From contig NZ_LGDG01000225.1 of NCBI RefSeq assembly GCF_001279775.1, positions 1 to 64,000 on the forward strand: a DNA stretch of 64,000 nt. The letters run 5' to 3'. Positions 43,815 through 51,787 of the stretch are shown here, one piece after another. The notes beneath the pieces were generated by a model. The model was not told the origin of the DNA. It worked only from the letters and a program-made list of their open reading frames with translations, and did no database searches. The DNA comes from Streptomyces sp. MMG1533 (GTDB lineage: Bacteria > Actinomycetota > Actinomycetes > Streptomycetales > Streptomycetaceae). The position numbers and the translations under genes are program-made. Each line of letters begins with the position of its first letter. Within the stretch, counting starts at the first letter, position 1.

Positions 43815-43884
43815 ACGGCTGGCCCCCCCACCGCCGACCTCGCACACCCTCACCCGCCCGTCCCTCAGTACCAAAGGAACCCTC

Positions 43885-44970
43885 ATGCGCAAGTCGACCC
43901 TCCGCCGCTCCTGTGCGGTCCTCGCCGCCGTCACCTCCCTCGCCCTGGCCACCACCGCCTGCGGCGGTACCACCAAGGAGGACGTGAAGAGCGAGAGCAC
44001 CGCCTCCGCGGCCTCCGCGGGCAAGGCCGACCCGAACGCTGCCCTCAAGAAGGGCCTGACCGTCGGCTTCCTGCCCAAGCAGGTCAACAACCCGTACTTC
44101 ACCTCCGCCGACAAGGGCGGCGAGGCGGCCCTGAAGGAGCTGGGCTCCAGCTACAAGGAGGTCGGCCCCTCCAGCGCCACCGACACCTCCGGCCAGGTCT
44201 CCTACGTCAACACGCTCACCCAGCAGCAGGTCGACGCGATGGCCGTCTCCGCGCAGGACCCGGGCGCCCTGTGCACCGCGCTCAAGCAGGCCATGAGCAA
44301 CGACATCAAGGTCGTCACCTACGACTCCGACACCAAGCCGGAGTGCCGCAACGCCTTCGTCTCGCAGGCCAGCGCCGAGGACCTGGGCCGCACCGAGGTC
44401 CAGCTGCTCGCCGAGCAGATCGGCTACAAGGGCGAGATCGCGATCCTGTCGGCCGCGCAGACCGCGACGAACCAGAACGTCTGGATCGACTTCATGAAGG
44501 ACGAGCTCAAGGACCCGAAGTACAAGGACATCAAGCTCGTCAAGGTCGCCTACGGTGACGACGACGCCCAGAAGTCCTTCCAGCAGACCCAGGGCCTGCT
44601 CCAGGAGTACCCGAACCTGAAGGGGATCATCTCCCCGACCACGGTCGGCATCAAGGCGGCCGCCCAGTACCTGTCGGGCTCCAAGTACAAGGGCAAGGTC
44701 AAGCTGACCGGCCTCGGCACCCCGAACGACATGCGCAAGTACGTCAAGAACGGCACCGTCGAGGGCTTCGAGCTGTGGGACCCGTCGAAGCTCGGCGAGC
44801 TGGCCGCCCGTACCTCGGTGGCGCTGGTCTCCGGCCAGATCACCGGCCAGGAGGGCGAGACCTTCACCGCCGGTGACATGGGCGAGTTCACCATCGGCAA
44901 GGACGGCGTGATCTCCCTCGGCAAGCCGACCGTCTTCACCAAGGACAACATCGACCAGTTCAACTTCTAG
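43885..44970 (+). CDS. rhaS: Rhamnose-binding lipoprotein of the ABC importer
   Basis: 361 residues with a lipoprotein signal (lipobox TTAC, Cys26, in ALATTACGGTTKED). After a Ser/Ala linker comes a periplasmic-binding fold of the ribose/rhamnose class: GLTVGFLPKQVNNPYFTSADKGG, then AVSAQDPGAL and YDSDTKPECRNAFVSQ. It captures the sugar outside the membrane. It is 70 nt after the permease. Codons are strongly GC-ending with many AAG and GAG, consistent with high expression. Confidence 0.92.
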   Translation: MRKSTLRRSCAVLAAVTSLALATTACGGTTKEDVKSESTASAASAGKADPNAALKKGLTVGFLPKQVNNPYFTSADKGGEAALKELGSSYKEVGPSSATDTSGQVSYVNTLTQQQVDAMAVSAQDPGALCTALKQAMSNDIKVVTYDSDTKPECRNAFVSQASAEDLGRTEVQLLAEQIGYKGEIAILSAAQTATNQNVWIDFMKDELKDPKYKDIKLVKVAYGDDDAQKSFQQTQGLLQEYPNLKGIISPTTVGIKAAAQYLSGSKYKGKVKLTGLGTPNDMRKYVKNGTVEGFELWDPSKLGELAARTSVALVSGQITGQEGETFTAGDMGEFTIGKDGVISLGKPTVFTKDNIDQFNF

Positions 44971-45011
44971 TCGTCAGTCCTCTTCAACACCCCGCTAAGG
45001 AGCGGTACCTC

Positions 45012-45332
45012 ATGCAGCGCGTCTGTTTCCTGCTCAAAGTCCGACAGGACCGGATCGACGAGTACCGCGAGCGGCACGCCGCCGTGTGGCCGGAGATGCT
45101 CGAAGCTCTCTCGGCCACCGGCTGGCACAACTACTCCCTCTTCCTGCGCGACGACGGCCTGCTCGTCGGCTACCTGGAGACCGAGGACTTCCAGGCCGCG
45201 CTGGCCGGCATGGAAGCCGCCGAGGTCAACGCCCGCTGGCAGAAGGAGATGGCGCCGTTCTTCGAGTCCCTCGACGGCGCCCGGCCCGACGAGGCCATGA
45301 AGCCCCTCACCGAGGTGTTCCACCTCGCCTGA
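45012..45332 (+). CDS. rhaM: L-rhamnose mutarotase
   Basis: 106 residues, the full size of the family. It interconverts alpha- and beta-L-rhamnose to feed the isomerase. Conserved features are QRVCFLLKVRQDRIDEYRERHAAVWPEML near the N-terminus (His, Pro), GWHNYSLFLRDDGLLVGYLE in the middle and the Trp-rich ARWQKEMAPFF. It lies 41 nt after rhaS, with AAGGAG upstream, in the same operon. Confidence 0.93.
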   Translation: MQRVCFLLKVRQDRIDEYRERHAAVWPEMLEALSATGWHNYSLFLRDDGLLVGYLETEDFQAALAGMEAAEVNARWQKEMAPFFESLDGARPDEAMKPLTEVFHLA

Positions 45333-45406
45333 GACCGTGTTACACCTCCCCGTCGCCAGACCCCCTCCCCGTATCCGCACCTCGTTCGACAATGGAGTCC
45401 CCCGAG

Positions 45407-46837
45407 ATGAACAGACGCACACTGCTCGGTGCCGCCCTCGCCGGCGCCGTGGTGACACCCGTCCTCGGCGCAGCCACCGCCCGTGCCGCCGACCCGGGTC
45501 CTTCGGTCACCGTGACCGGTACCACCACGCTCGACACCCAGGCCCTGTTCTTCGTGTCGTACAACGGCCTGGTCAACAACAACTCGTTCCAGAAGAACGC
45601 GATGCTGACCTACAAGGGCTACCAGTACGCCGTCTGGTACACCGCCGACCGCAACGCCGTCGTCGGCCGCCGCGTGTTCGGTTCGAACACCTGGTCCACC
45701 GTCAAGGTCGGCCACACCCTCAAGACCGACGACTCCCACAACGTCATCTCCATGGGCATCTCCAAGGTCGACGGCCGACTGCACCTCAACATGGACTCCC
45801 ACAGCGACGGTTTCACCTACGTCAAGTCGGTGGCCGGCCTCATGGACAACCCCGGCGGACTGAGCTGGACCACGAGCCGCTTCGGCGCTCCCCAGTCCAC
45901 CCTGGACGGCCTCGCCCTCACCTCGCAGTTCACCTACCCGCAGTTCGTCTCGACGCCCGAGGGCAAGCTCCAGCTGAGCTACCGCGTCGCCATCTCCGGC
46001 AACGGCCGCAACGCGATCGCCGAGTACGACGGCACGTCCTGGACCAACCTCGGCGAGTGGTCCAGCTCCACCGGCACCTACACCAGCGAGCACGGCTCGA
46101 GCACGGCCCGCAACATGTACCTGCACGGCATCGACTACGACGCGAACGGCCGCCTGCACTCCTTCTTCACCTGGCGCGAGCAGAACGGCGCCGTGATGTG
46201 CAACAGCGGCGGCATCACCAACCACGACACCGGCTACGTCTACTCGGACGACCGCGGTCGCACCTGGCGCAACAACGCGGGCGCCGTCGTCGGCACCACC
46301 GGAAGCTCCGACAAGGTCGCCGTCACCGACAGCGGGCTGGTGATCGACTCGCTGAACCCGGACCACTCCCTGATGAACCAGGAGAGCCAGTGGACCGACT
46401 CGGCGGGACGCCCCCACGCCATAATCAGCTACGTCCCCGGCCGTTTCGGGCAGTGCACGACGAACTACGTCACCGACCGCACCAACAACGGCCGTGCCTT
46501 CCACGTCCGCAAGAACGCCTCCGGCGCCTGGCAGAAGACCGAGATACCGGTGCCGCTGAACTCCAGCCAGCGCACCAAGCTGTTCCTCGACAAGTACGAC
46601 AACGCCTACGCGCTCTTCCCCTTCCTCCGGATCGCCGCCGCTTCCGCGGCCTCGGGGTACACCGACTGGACGATGCTGTACGACGGCGTCGGCGCCGGCC
46701 TGAACGCCTTCGGCGAGGTCGTGTTCGACGAGTCACGGATCGGTGCGGACCACTTCCTGTCGGTCATGTACCAGGAGAAGTCCAGCGGTACGACGCCCTC
46801 GGCGCTTCGCTCGATCAACTTCAGCCTGCCTGCCTGA
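45407..46837 (+). CDS. Secreted BNR_4-type beta-propeller protein, possible L-rhamnose-releasing lyase or glycosidase
   Basis: 476 residues from ATG 45407; a Tat- or Sec-type signal (MNRRTLLGAALAGAVVTPVLGAATARA is its span, residues 1-27) precedes the mature protein. The sequence follows the BNR_4 pattern: TDDSHNVISMGISKVDGRLH (His111, His126), MDSHSD, FTYPQFV (Tyr177) and SYRVAISGNGRN (Arg193). BNR_4 proteins include seven-bladed propellers of GH145 and PL42 that act on L-rhamnose-glucuronate ends of plant gum polysaccharides. Being inside a rhamnose uptake operon, it may free rhamnose outside the cell. Family is likely; the reaction is inferred. Confidence 0.75.
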   Translation: MNRRTLLGAALAGAVVTPVLGAATARAADPGPSVTVTGTTTLDTQALFFVSYNGLVNNNSFQKNAMLTYKGYQYAVWYTADRNAVVGRRVFGSNTWSTVKVGHTLKTDDSHNVISMGISKVDGRLHLNMDSHSDGFTYVKSVAGLMDNPGGLSWTTSRFGAPQSTLDGLALTSQFTYPQFVSTPEGKLQLSYRVAISGNGRNAIAEYDGTSWTNLGEWSSSTGTYTSEHGSSTARNMYLHGIDYDANGRLHSFFTWREQNGAVMCNSGGITNHDTGYVYSDDRGRTWRNNAGAVVGTTGSSDKVAVTDSGLVIDSLNPDHSLMNQESQWTDSAGRPHAIISYVPGRFGQCTTNYVTDRTNNGRAFHVRKNASGAWQKTEIPVPLNSSQRTKLFLDKYDNAYALFPFLRIAAASAASGYTDWTMLYDGVGAGLNAFGEVVFDESRIGADHFLSVMYQEKSSGTTPSALRSINFSLPA

Positions 46838-46880
46838 TCCGTACCGTCGGGACCGGGAAACCGTGACCGACGCGGCAGTG

Positions 46881-46924
46881 GCGGGTGCGTGCGAACCACG
46901 AAGGTAGTGTGAACGCGCACCCGC
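46881..46924. promoter_or_regulatory. Long-loop inverted repeat before the rhamnose regulator
   Basis: Perfect 9-bp arms GCGGGTGCG (46881-46889) and CGCACCCGC (46916-46924) with a 26-nt loop, between the BNR_4 gene and the LacI regulator, 31 nt before its ATG. It could be a terminator of the importer operon or a control site. Confidence 0.4.
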
Positions 46925-46955
46925 CGCTTCCCATCTCCCTGGAGGTCCCCGCCCG

Positions 46956-47981
46956 ATGGCCCAGTCGGTGGGTATAAAGGACGTCGCCCGTGCCGCCGGA
47001 GTCTCCGTCGGCACCGTCTCGAACGTCATCAACCGTCCGGACACGGTCGCCACCGAGACCCGGGCGCGGGTGCTGTCCGCGATAGACCGGCTCGGTTACG
47101 TCCGCAGCGAGTCCGCGCGTCAGCTGCGCGCGGGCCGCAGCCGGATCATGGGCCTGCTCGTCCTCGACATGGGCAACCCCTTCTTCGTCGACGTCGCGCG
47201 CGGTGCGGAACGGGCCGCGCGGGAGGCCGGCCTGGGCGTGATGGTCTGCAACAGCGCCCAGAACCCGGGCGAGGAGGCCGACTACCTCTCGCTCTTCGCC
47301 GAACAGCGGGTGCGGGGGGTCCTGCTGACCCCGGCCGACGCGACCGGCCGCAACATCGAGTCGTTCCGGCGCCACGGCATCCCCTTCGTCCTCGTCGACC
47401 GGGTCGCCGAGGGCACCACCGAGTGCTCGGTCTCCGTCGACGACGTGGCGGGCGGCGCGCTCGCCGTACGCCACCTCGTGGACGCCGGACACCGCTCCAT
47501 CGCGTACGTCAGCGGTCCGCCCGGCCTCAACCAGGTCCGTGACCGCCGTACCGGCGCACTCAACGCACTGGCCGAGGCCGGACTCGGCCCCGAAGCCCTG
47601 CGTGAACTGCCCACCGAGCGGCTCGACGTGGCCGCCGGCCGGGACGCCGGCGCCCGCCTGCTCGGCCTCGGTGACCGCCCGACCGCCGTGTTCTGCGCCA
47701 ACGACCTGCTCGCCCTGGGCGTCCTGCAGGCCATGTACGCGGCCGGCGTCGGCGTCCCCGACGAGCTGGCGATCGTCGGCTACGACGACATCGAGTTCGC
47801 CGCCGCGGCGGCCGTCCCGCTCACCTCGGTCCGCCAGCCCGCCGTCACCATGGGCGCCCTGGCCGCCGAACTCCTCCTGGAGGAGACGGAGGAGGAGACC
47901 TCGCCACGGGGGCACGAGCACCGCCGGGTCGTCCTCCAGCCGGAACTCGTCGTGCGCCGCTCCAGCCTCTCGGCCCGCTGA
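46956..47981 (+). CDS. LacI-family transcriptional regulator of the rhamnose locus
   Basis: 341 residues. LacI helix-turn-helix GIKDVARAAGVSVGTVSNVIN at the extreme N-terminus (about 5-26), hinge QLRAGRSRIMGLLVLDMGNPF and a sugar-binding domain (IVGYDDIEFAAAAAVPLTSVRQP). ATG 46956 follows CTGGAGG. As the only regulator at the locus it is the best candidate to bind the two TGAAA-NN-TTTCA sites in the rhaI-importer intergenic region, with rhamnose or a phosphorylated intermediate as inducer. Confidence 0.88.
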   Translation: MAQSVGIKDVARAAGVSVGTVSNVINRPDTVATETRARVLSAIDRLGYVRSESARQLRAGRSRIMGLLVLDMGNPFFVDVARGAERAAREAGLGVMVCNSAQNPGEEADYLSLFAEQRVRGVLLTPADATGRNIESFRRHGIPFVLVDRVAEGTTECSVSVDDVAGGALAVRHLVDAGHRSIAYVSGPPGLNQVRDRRTGALNALAEAGLGPEALRELPTERLDVAAGRDAGARLLGLGDRPTAVFCANDLLALGVLQAMYAAGVGVPDELAIVGYDDIEFAAAAAVPLTSVRQPAVTMGALAAELLLEETEEETSPRGHEHRRVVLQPELVVRRSSLSAR

Positions 47982-48034
47982 CCCCCCAGTCAGTAGGATT
48001 TCATGATCCCGGGGGTCGGTGGCCGGAGGAACAT

Positions 48035-49384
48035 GTGCTGAACTGGGACGCGGTCCGCAATCCGTCCGTCCCGGGAGCCCTGTTGTCCCTCACCTACCGC
48101 CAGCCCGGCGTCGTCCTCACCGACCGCCGCTTCACCGTGCCCCTCGACCACGACGACCCGGCGGGGGAGACCATCGAGCTCTACGCCCGCGAGGTCGTCG
48201 CGAGCGACAAGGCGGGCCAGGACCTGCCGTGGCTGATCTACCTCCAGGGCGGCCCCGGCTTCGGGGCGAACCGCTTCGTCGGCAAACCGGCCTGGCTCGG
48301 CCGCGCCCTGAAGGAGTACCGCGTCCTGCTCCTGGACCAGCGCGGCACCGGCCACTCCACCCCCGCCAACCGCCAGACGCTCCCGCTGCGCGGCGGCCCC
48401 GTCGAACAGGCCGACTACCTCACCCGCTTCCGCGCCGACTCGATCGTCCGCGACTGCGAGGCGATCCGCCCGGCCGTCACCGGCGGTGCCCCCTGGACCG
48501 TCCTCGGCCAGAGCTTCGGCGGCTTCTGCACGGTGAACTACCTCTCCACCGCCCCCGAGGGCCTGCGCGCCGCCGTCGTCACCGGCGGCCTGCCCTCGCT
48601 CGACGCCCACGCCGACGACGTCTACCGGGCCGCCTACCCGCGCATCGAACGCAAGGTCGCCGCGCACTACGAGCGCTACCCGCAGGACGTCGACCGCGCC
48701 CGGCAGATCGCCGAGTACGTCCTGCGGCACGAGCCGGTCCTGCCGAACGGCTACCGTCTCACCGCCGAGGCCTTCCAGTCCCTCGGCATCCTCCTCGGCG
48801 GCGGCGAGGGCAGCCACCGCCTGCACTTCCTCCTGGAACACGCCTTCGTCCGCACCCCGCAGGGGCCCGCCCTGTCCGACGCGTTCCAGGAAGAGGTCCA
48901 GTCCCTCCTGTCGTACGCGAGCCACCCCCTGTACGCCCTCGTCCACGAGGCGATCTACGGCCAGGACCGCCGCCCCACCGCCTGGTCGGCCGAACGCGTC
49001 CGTGCCGAGTTCCCCCGGTTCGACGCCGCCAAGACCCTCGCCGGCGACGGACCGCTGCTGTTCACCGGCGAGTCGGTCCATCCCTGGATGTTCGACTGCG
49101 ACCCGGCGCTGCGCCCCCTGCGCGAGACCGCCGAACTCCTCGCCGCCCGCACCGACTGGACCCCTCTCTACGACCCCGCCCGCCTCACCGCCAACGAGGT
49201 GCCGGTCGCGGCGGCCGTGTACCACGACGACATGTACGTCGACACGGCCCACTCCCTGGAGACCGCCCGGACGATCCGCGGCCTGCGCACCTGGGTCACC
49301 GACGAGTTCGAACACGACGGCGTACGGGCGAGCGGCCCGCGCGTGCTGGACCGCCTGCTGTCACTGACCCGCGACGAGGTCTGA
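48035..49384 (+). CDS. Proline iminopeptidase-like alpha/beta hydrolase, family S33
   Basis: 449 residues from GTG 48035, with CGGAGGAAC upstream. Oxyanion loop QGGPGFG (71-77), DQRGTGHST, and nucleophile elbow GQSFGG with Ser160. The C-terminal half holds the remaining triad residues, with a likely His in VYHDDMYVD. S33 enzymes cut N-terminal proline or other amino acids from peptides. No signal peptide, so it acts in the cytoplasm. It stands alone after the rhamnose regulator. Confidence 0.87.
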   Translation: MLNWDAVRNPSVPGALLSLTYRQPGVVLTDRRFTVPLDHDDPAGETIELYAREVVASDKAGQDLPWLIYLQGGPGFGANRFVGKPAWLGRALKEYRVLLLDQRGTGHSTPANRQTLPLRGGPVEQADYLTRFRADSIVRDCEAIRPAVTGGAPWTVLGQSFGGFCTVNYLSTAPEGLRAAVVTGGLPSLDAHADDVYRAAYPRIERKVAAHYERYPQDVDRARQIAEYVLRHEPVLPNGYRLTAEAFQSLGILLGGGEGSHRLHFLLEHAFVRTPQGPALSDAFQEEVQSLLSYASHPLYALVHEAIYGQDRRPTAWSAERVRAEFPRFDAAKTLAGDGPLLFTGESVHPWMFDCDPALRPLRETAELLAARTDWTPLYDPARLTANEVPVAAAVYHDDMYVDTAHSLETARTIRGLRTWVTDEFEHDGVRASGPRVLDRLLSLTRDEV

Positions 49385-49391
49385 CGCCGCC

Positions 49392-49419
49392 TTGAGATGT
49401 CAGCGCCGCGGACTAGTCT
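49392..49419 (+). promoter_or_regulatory. Promoter of a leaderless PIG-L gene
   Basis: -35 TTGAGA (49392-49397), 16-bp spacer, -10 TAGTCT (49414-49419). The ATG at 49426 lies 6 nt after the -10, where transcription should begin, and no Shine-Dalgarno is present. Confidence 0.65.
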
Positions 49420-49425
49420 GCGGCC

Positions 49426-50169
49426 ATGACCGAGCCGAAGACCACCCAGCTCCAGCCCATGCCCGACGACTGGCGGCGCGCGCTCGCGGTCGTGGCGCAT
49501 CCGGACGATCTCGAGTACGGCTGCTCCGCGGCGATCGCCGCCTGGACCGACGCCGGCCGTGAGGTGGCGTACGTCCTCGCCACCCGCGGCGAGGCCGGCA
49601 TCGACACGCTGGCACCTGCCGAGTGCGGCCCGCTGCGGGAGCAGGAGCAGCGGGCCAGTGCCGCCGTGGTGGGCGTGTCGGTGGTGGAGTTCCTCGACCA
49701 CCGGGACGGGGTCGTCGAGTACGGCACCGCCCTGCGCCGCGACATCGCCGCCGCGATCCGCCGGCACCGGCCCGAACTGGTGATCACCCTCAACCACCGG
49801 GACACCTGGGGCGGCGTCGCCTGGAACACCCCCGACCACGTGGCGGTGGGACGGGCCACGCTGGACGCGGCGGGCGACGCGGGCAACCGCTGGATCTTCC
49901 CAGAACTCGTCGAGCAGGGCCTGGAACCCTGGAACGGCGTGCGCTGGGTCGCCGTCGCCGGCTCCAGCACGCCCACCCACGCCGTGGACGCGACGCCGGG
50001 ACTGGAGCGCGCGGTGCACTCACTGCTCGAACACCGCACCTACATCGAGGCGTTGACCGACGAGGACCCGGAGACGTACGTACGGGGCTTCCTGACGGGC
50101 AACGCCGAGGCCACCGGGGAGCGGTTCGGCGGGAAGCCGGCGGTCGCCTTCGAGGTCTTCGGCCGGTAG
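49426..50169 (+). CDS. PIG-L family deacetylase
   Basis: 247 residues. Zinc motif AHPDDLEYG (about 24-32) and the later HRDTWGG...HVAVG with a second His pair. Family members remove N-acetyl groups from sugars, including mycothiol precursors and antibiotic intermediates. This one is the free-standing type without an obvious pathway beside it. Translation is probably from a leaderless mRNA: the -10 box TAGTCT ends 6 nt before the ATG. Confidence 0.88.
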   Translation: MTEPKTTQLQPMPDDWRRALAVVAHPDDLEYGCSAAIAAWTDAGREVAYVLATRGEAGIDTLAPAECGPLREQEQRASAAVVGVSVVEFLDHRDGVVEYGTALRRDIAAAIRRHRPELVITLNHRDTWGGVAWNTPDHVAVGRATLDAAGDAGNRWIFPELVEQGLEPWNGVRWVAVAGSSTPTHAVDATPGLERAVHSLLEHRTYIEALTDEDPETYVRGFLTGNAEATGERFGGKPAVAFEVFGR

Positions 50170-50491
50170 GCCGTCGGGGGCGGGCACTGCACGGCGTCAG
50201 GCTGCCCGTGCCGCGAGCCCTCGCAGGATCAGCGCGGAAGGTGATCCGGGATGCGCCGTGATCCCGACATGCTGTGCCGAAATCCCGACACAAGGTGCAA
50301 GTCGTCGGCCAGGAGGCTCGGATGCCCGGACCCATCGTCACTCCCGTCCGGTCGCGGTCGGCCGGCGTTGCTGTGGCGGTGGCCGCCGCGAAGGCACACC
50401 GGTACTGAGAACGGGACGTTCACAGCCCGGAGCGGGCGTGGTTGGATCATCACGCCTTCATTCGGCACCGGGATCGTCTTGGGGGGACGAC
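50170..50491. other. 322-bp gap before the sigma factor, with a spaced direct repeat
   Basis: No gene is supported. ATCCCGACA occurs at 50261-50269 and again at 50282-50290, 21 bp apart (two helical turns). It may be a tandem protein site. A shadow frame continues the sigma-factor ORF leftward to 50258 but lacks family similarity. Confidence 0.45.
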
Positions 50492-51385
50492 ATGAACGAC
50501 ACAGAACTGCTCGCGGACCGCTTCGAAGAACACCGCGGGCACCTGCGGGCAGTGGCCTACCGCATGCTCGGCTCGCTGGCCGAGGCGGAGGACGCCGTCC
50601 AGGAGACCTGGCTGAAACTGAGCCGCACCGATGCCGGGGAGATCCAGAACCTCGGCGGCTGGCTGACCACCGTCGTCGGCCGGATCTGCCTCGACCTGCT
50701 GCGCTCACGCACCGTGCGCCGCGAGGATCCCCTGGACGACACCTTCGTCCCCGATCCCGTGATCCGGCCCCTGACAGTGACCGACCCGGAACAGGAGGTC
50801 CTGCGGGCCGACTCGGTCGGTCTCGCCCTCCTGGTGGTCCTGGAGACACTGGAACCCGCCGAGCGGCTCGCGTTCGTCCTGCACGACATGTTCGCGGTGC
50901 CCTTCGACGACATCGCGTCGATCCTGGAGCGCAGTTCCGCCGCGACCCGCCAACTGGCCAGCCGGGCAAGGCGCCGCGTGCAGGGGGGCACGCCCTCGGC
51001 CGAACCCGATCTCGGCAGGCAGCGTCAGGTCGTCGACGCCTTCCTCGCCGCCAGCCGTGCCGGGGACTTCGAGGCGCTGCTCGCCGTCCTCCACCCCGAC
51101 ATCGTGCTGCGGGTCGACTCCGGGGTGCTGGTCGGCGGTGCCGCCGTCTCGAAGCTGGTGAGCGGAGCGAAGGCGGTGGCCGAACAGGCGCTGATGTTCC
51201 GGCAGTTCGCCCCACTCGCCCAACTGGCCCTCGTCAACGGCGAGATCGGCCTGCTCAACGCCCCCGACGGACAGCTGCAGTCGGTCATGGGCGTCACCGT
51301 CGTCGACGGCCGCATCGTCGCGATGTACATCCTGGCCGACCCCGAACGCCTCGCCGGTCTCGAACTGCCGGACGCGACCGGCTGA
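50492..51385 (+). CDS. ECF sigma factor with SnoaL-like C-terminal domain (ECF41/SigJ type)
   Basis: 297 residues from ATG 50492, with GGGGGGACG upstream. Sigma region 2 (FEEHRGHLRAVAYRMLGSLAEAEDAVQETWLKLSR in part) and region 4 (LEPAERLAFVLHDMFAVPFDDIASIL) are followed by a SnoaL-like domain (about 175-290). In ECF41 factors this extension replaces an anti-sigma factor and controls activity. The usual partner, a carboxymuconolactone decarboxylase or other oxidoreductase gene, is not adjacent; the DUF5999 gene is convergent with it. Confidence 0.88.
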   Translation: MNDTELLADRFEEHRGHLRAVAYRMLGSLAEAEDAVQETWLKLSRTDAGEIQNLGGWLTTVVGRICLDLLRSRTVRREDPLDDTFVPDPVIRPLTVTDPEQEVLRADSVGLALLVVLETLEPAERLAFVLHDMFAVPFDDIASILERSSAATRQLASRARRRVQGGTPSAEPDLGRQRQVVDAFLAASRAGDFEALLAVLHPDIVLRVDSGVLVGGAAVSKLVSGAKAVAEQALMFRQFAPLAQLALVNGEIGLLNAPDGQLQSVMGVTVVDGRIVAMYILADPERLAGLELPDATG

Positions 51386-51386
51386 G

Positions 51387-51587
51387 TCAGGCGGCCAGGG
51401 CCGGCATGCCGAGGATGCGGTGCGGGCTCACGATCCTTCCGTCGGGAAGGAGTTCACCGGTGTCGTCGAAGACGATGGTGCCGTTGCACAGCAGGCTCCA
51501 GCCCTGTTCGGGGTGGGCCGACACGATCACGGCGCAGTGGTGGCCCGGGGCGGTGGCGGAAGGGCACGGGGGCTGGTGGCTGCACAT
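51387..51587 (-). CDS. DUF5999 family protein
   Basis: 66 residues, MCSHQPPCPSATAPGHHCAV, then HPEQGWSLLCNGTIVFDDTG and ELLPDGRIV. This matches a small Streptomyces-specific family (DUF5999) with conserved Cys and His residues near the N-terminus that could bind a metal. It is convergent with the sigma-factor gene, with one base between the stops. Upstream is a divergent region with two hairpins. Function unknown. Confidence 0.82.
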   Translation of the reverse strand: MCSHQPPCPSATAPGHHCAVIVSAHPEQGWSLLCNGTIVFDDTGELLPDGRIVSPHRILGMPALAA

Positions 51588-51687
51588 GACGTCTCTCCTC
51601 GATCCGGGTACGGCTCCTGGCTCGGTCGGCTCCTACCTCTGTGGTAGCCGAGGTTGTTTTCGGTTGGATGAGGGGACCCCCACAAGG

Positions 51688-51713
51688 CCGGAAACTCAGC
51701 GGTGAGTTTCCGG
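51688..51713. promoter_or_regulatory. Strong hairpin between the DUF5999 and pentapeptide genes
   Basis: Perfect 11-bp arms CCGGAAACTCA (51688-51698) and TGAGTTTCCGG (51703-51713) with loop GCGG. A second small hairpin, CGCCCC/GGGGCG, follows at 51724-51738. The DNA lies between divergent genes, so it may be a protein site or an attenuator. Confidence 0.55.
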
Positions 51714-51787
51714 TCCCCAGCCGCGCCCCCCAGGGGCGGGCCGGCGCGAATCCGGGACATGACCTGCGGGAAAGTAGGCTGGAGGGC

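Noticed and set aside
40236..44970. Ribose or xylose as the substrate of the CUT2 importer
   Set aside because: The operon also holds a rhamnose mutarotase and is divergent from rhamnose isomerase with shared operators, so rhamnose is the better reading.
51671..51684. Possible second copy of the repeat found in the PatA-like gene (AGGGGACCCCCA)
   Set aside because: Only about 12 bases match and the other arm is missing.
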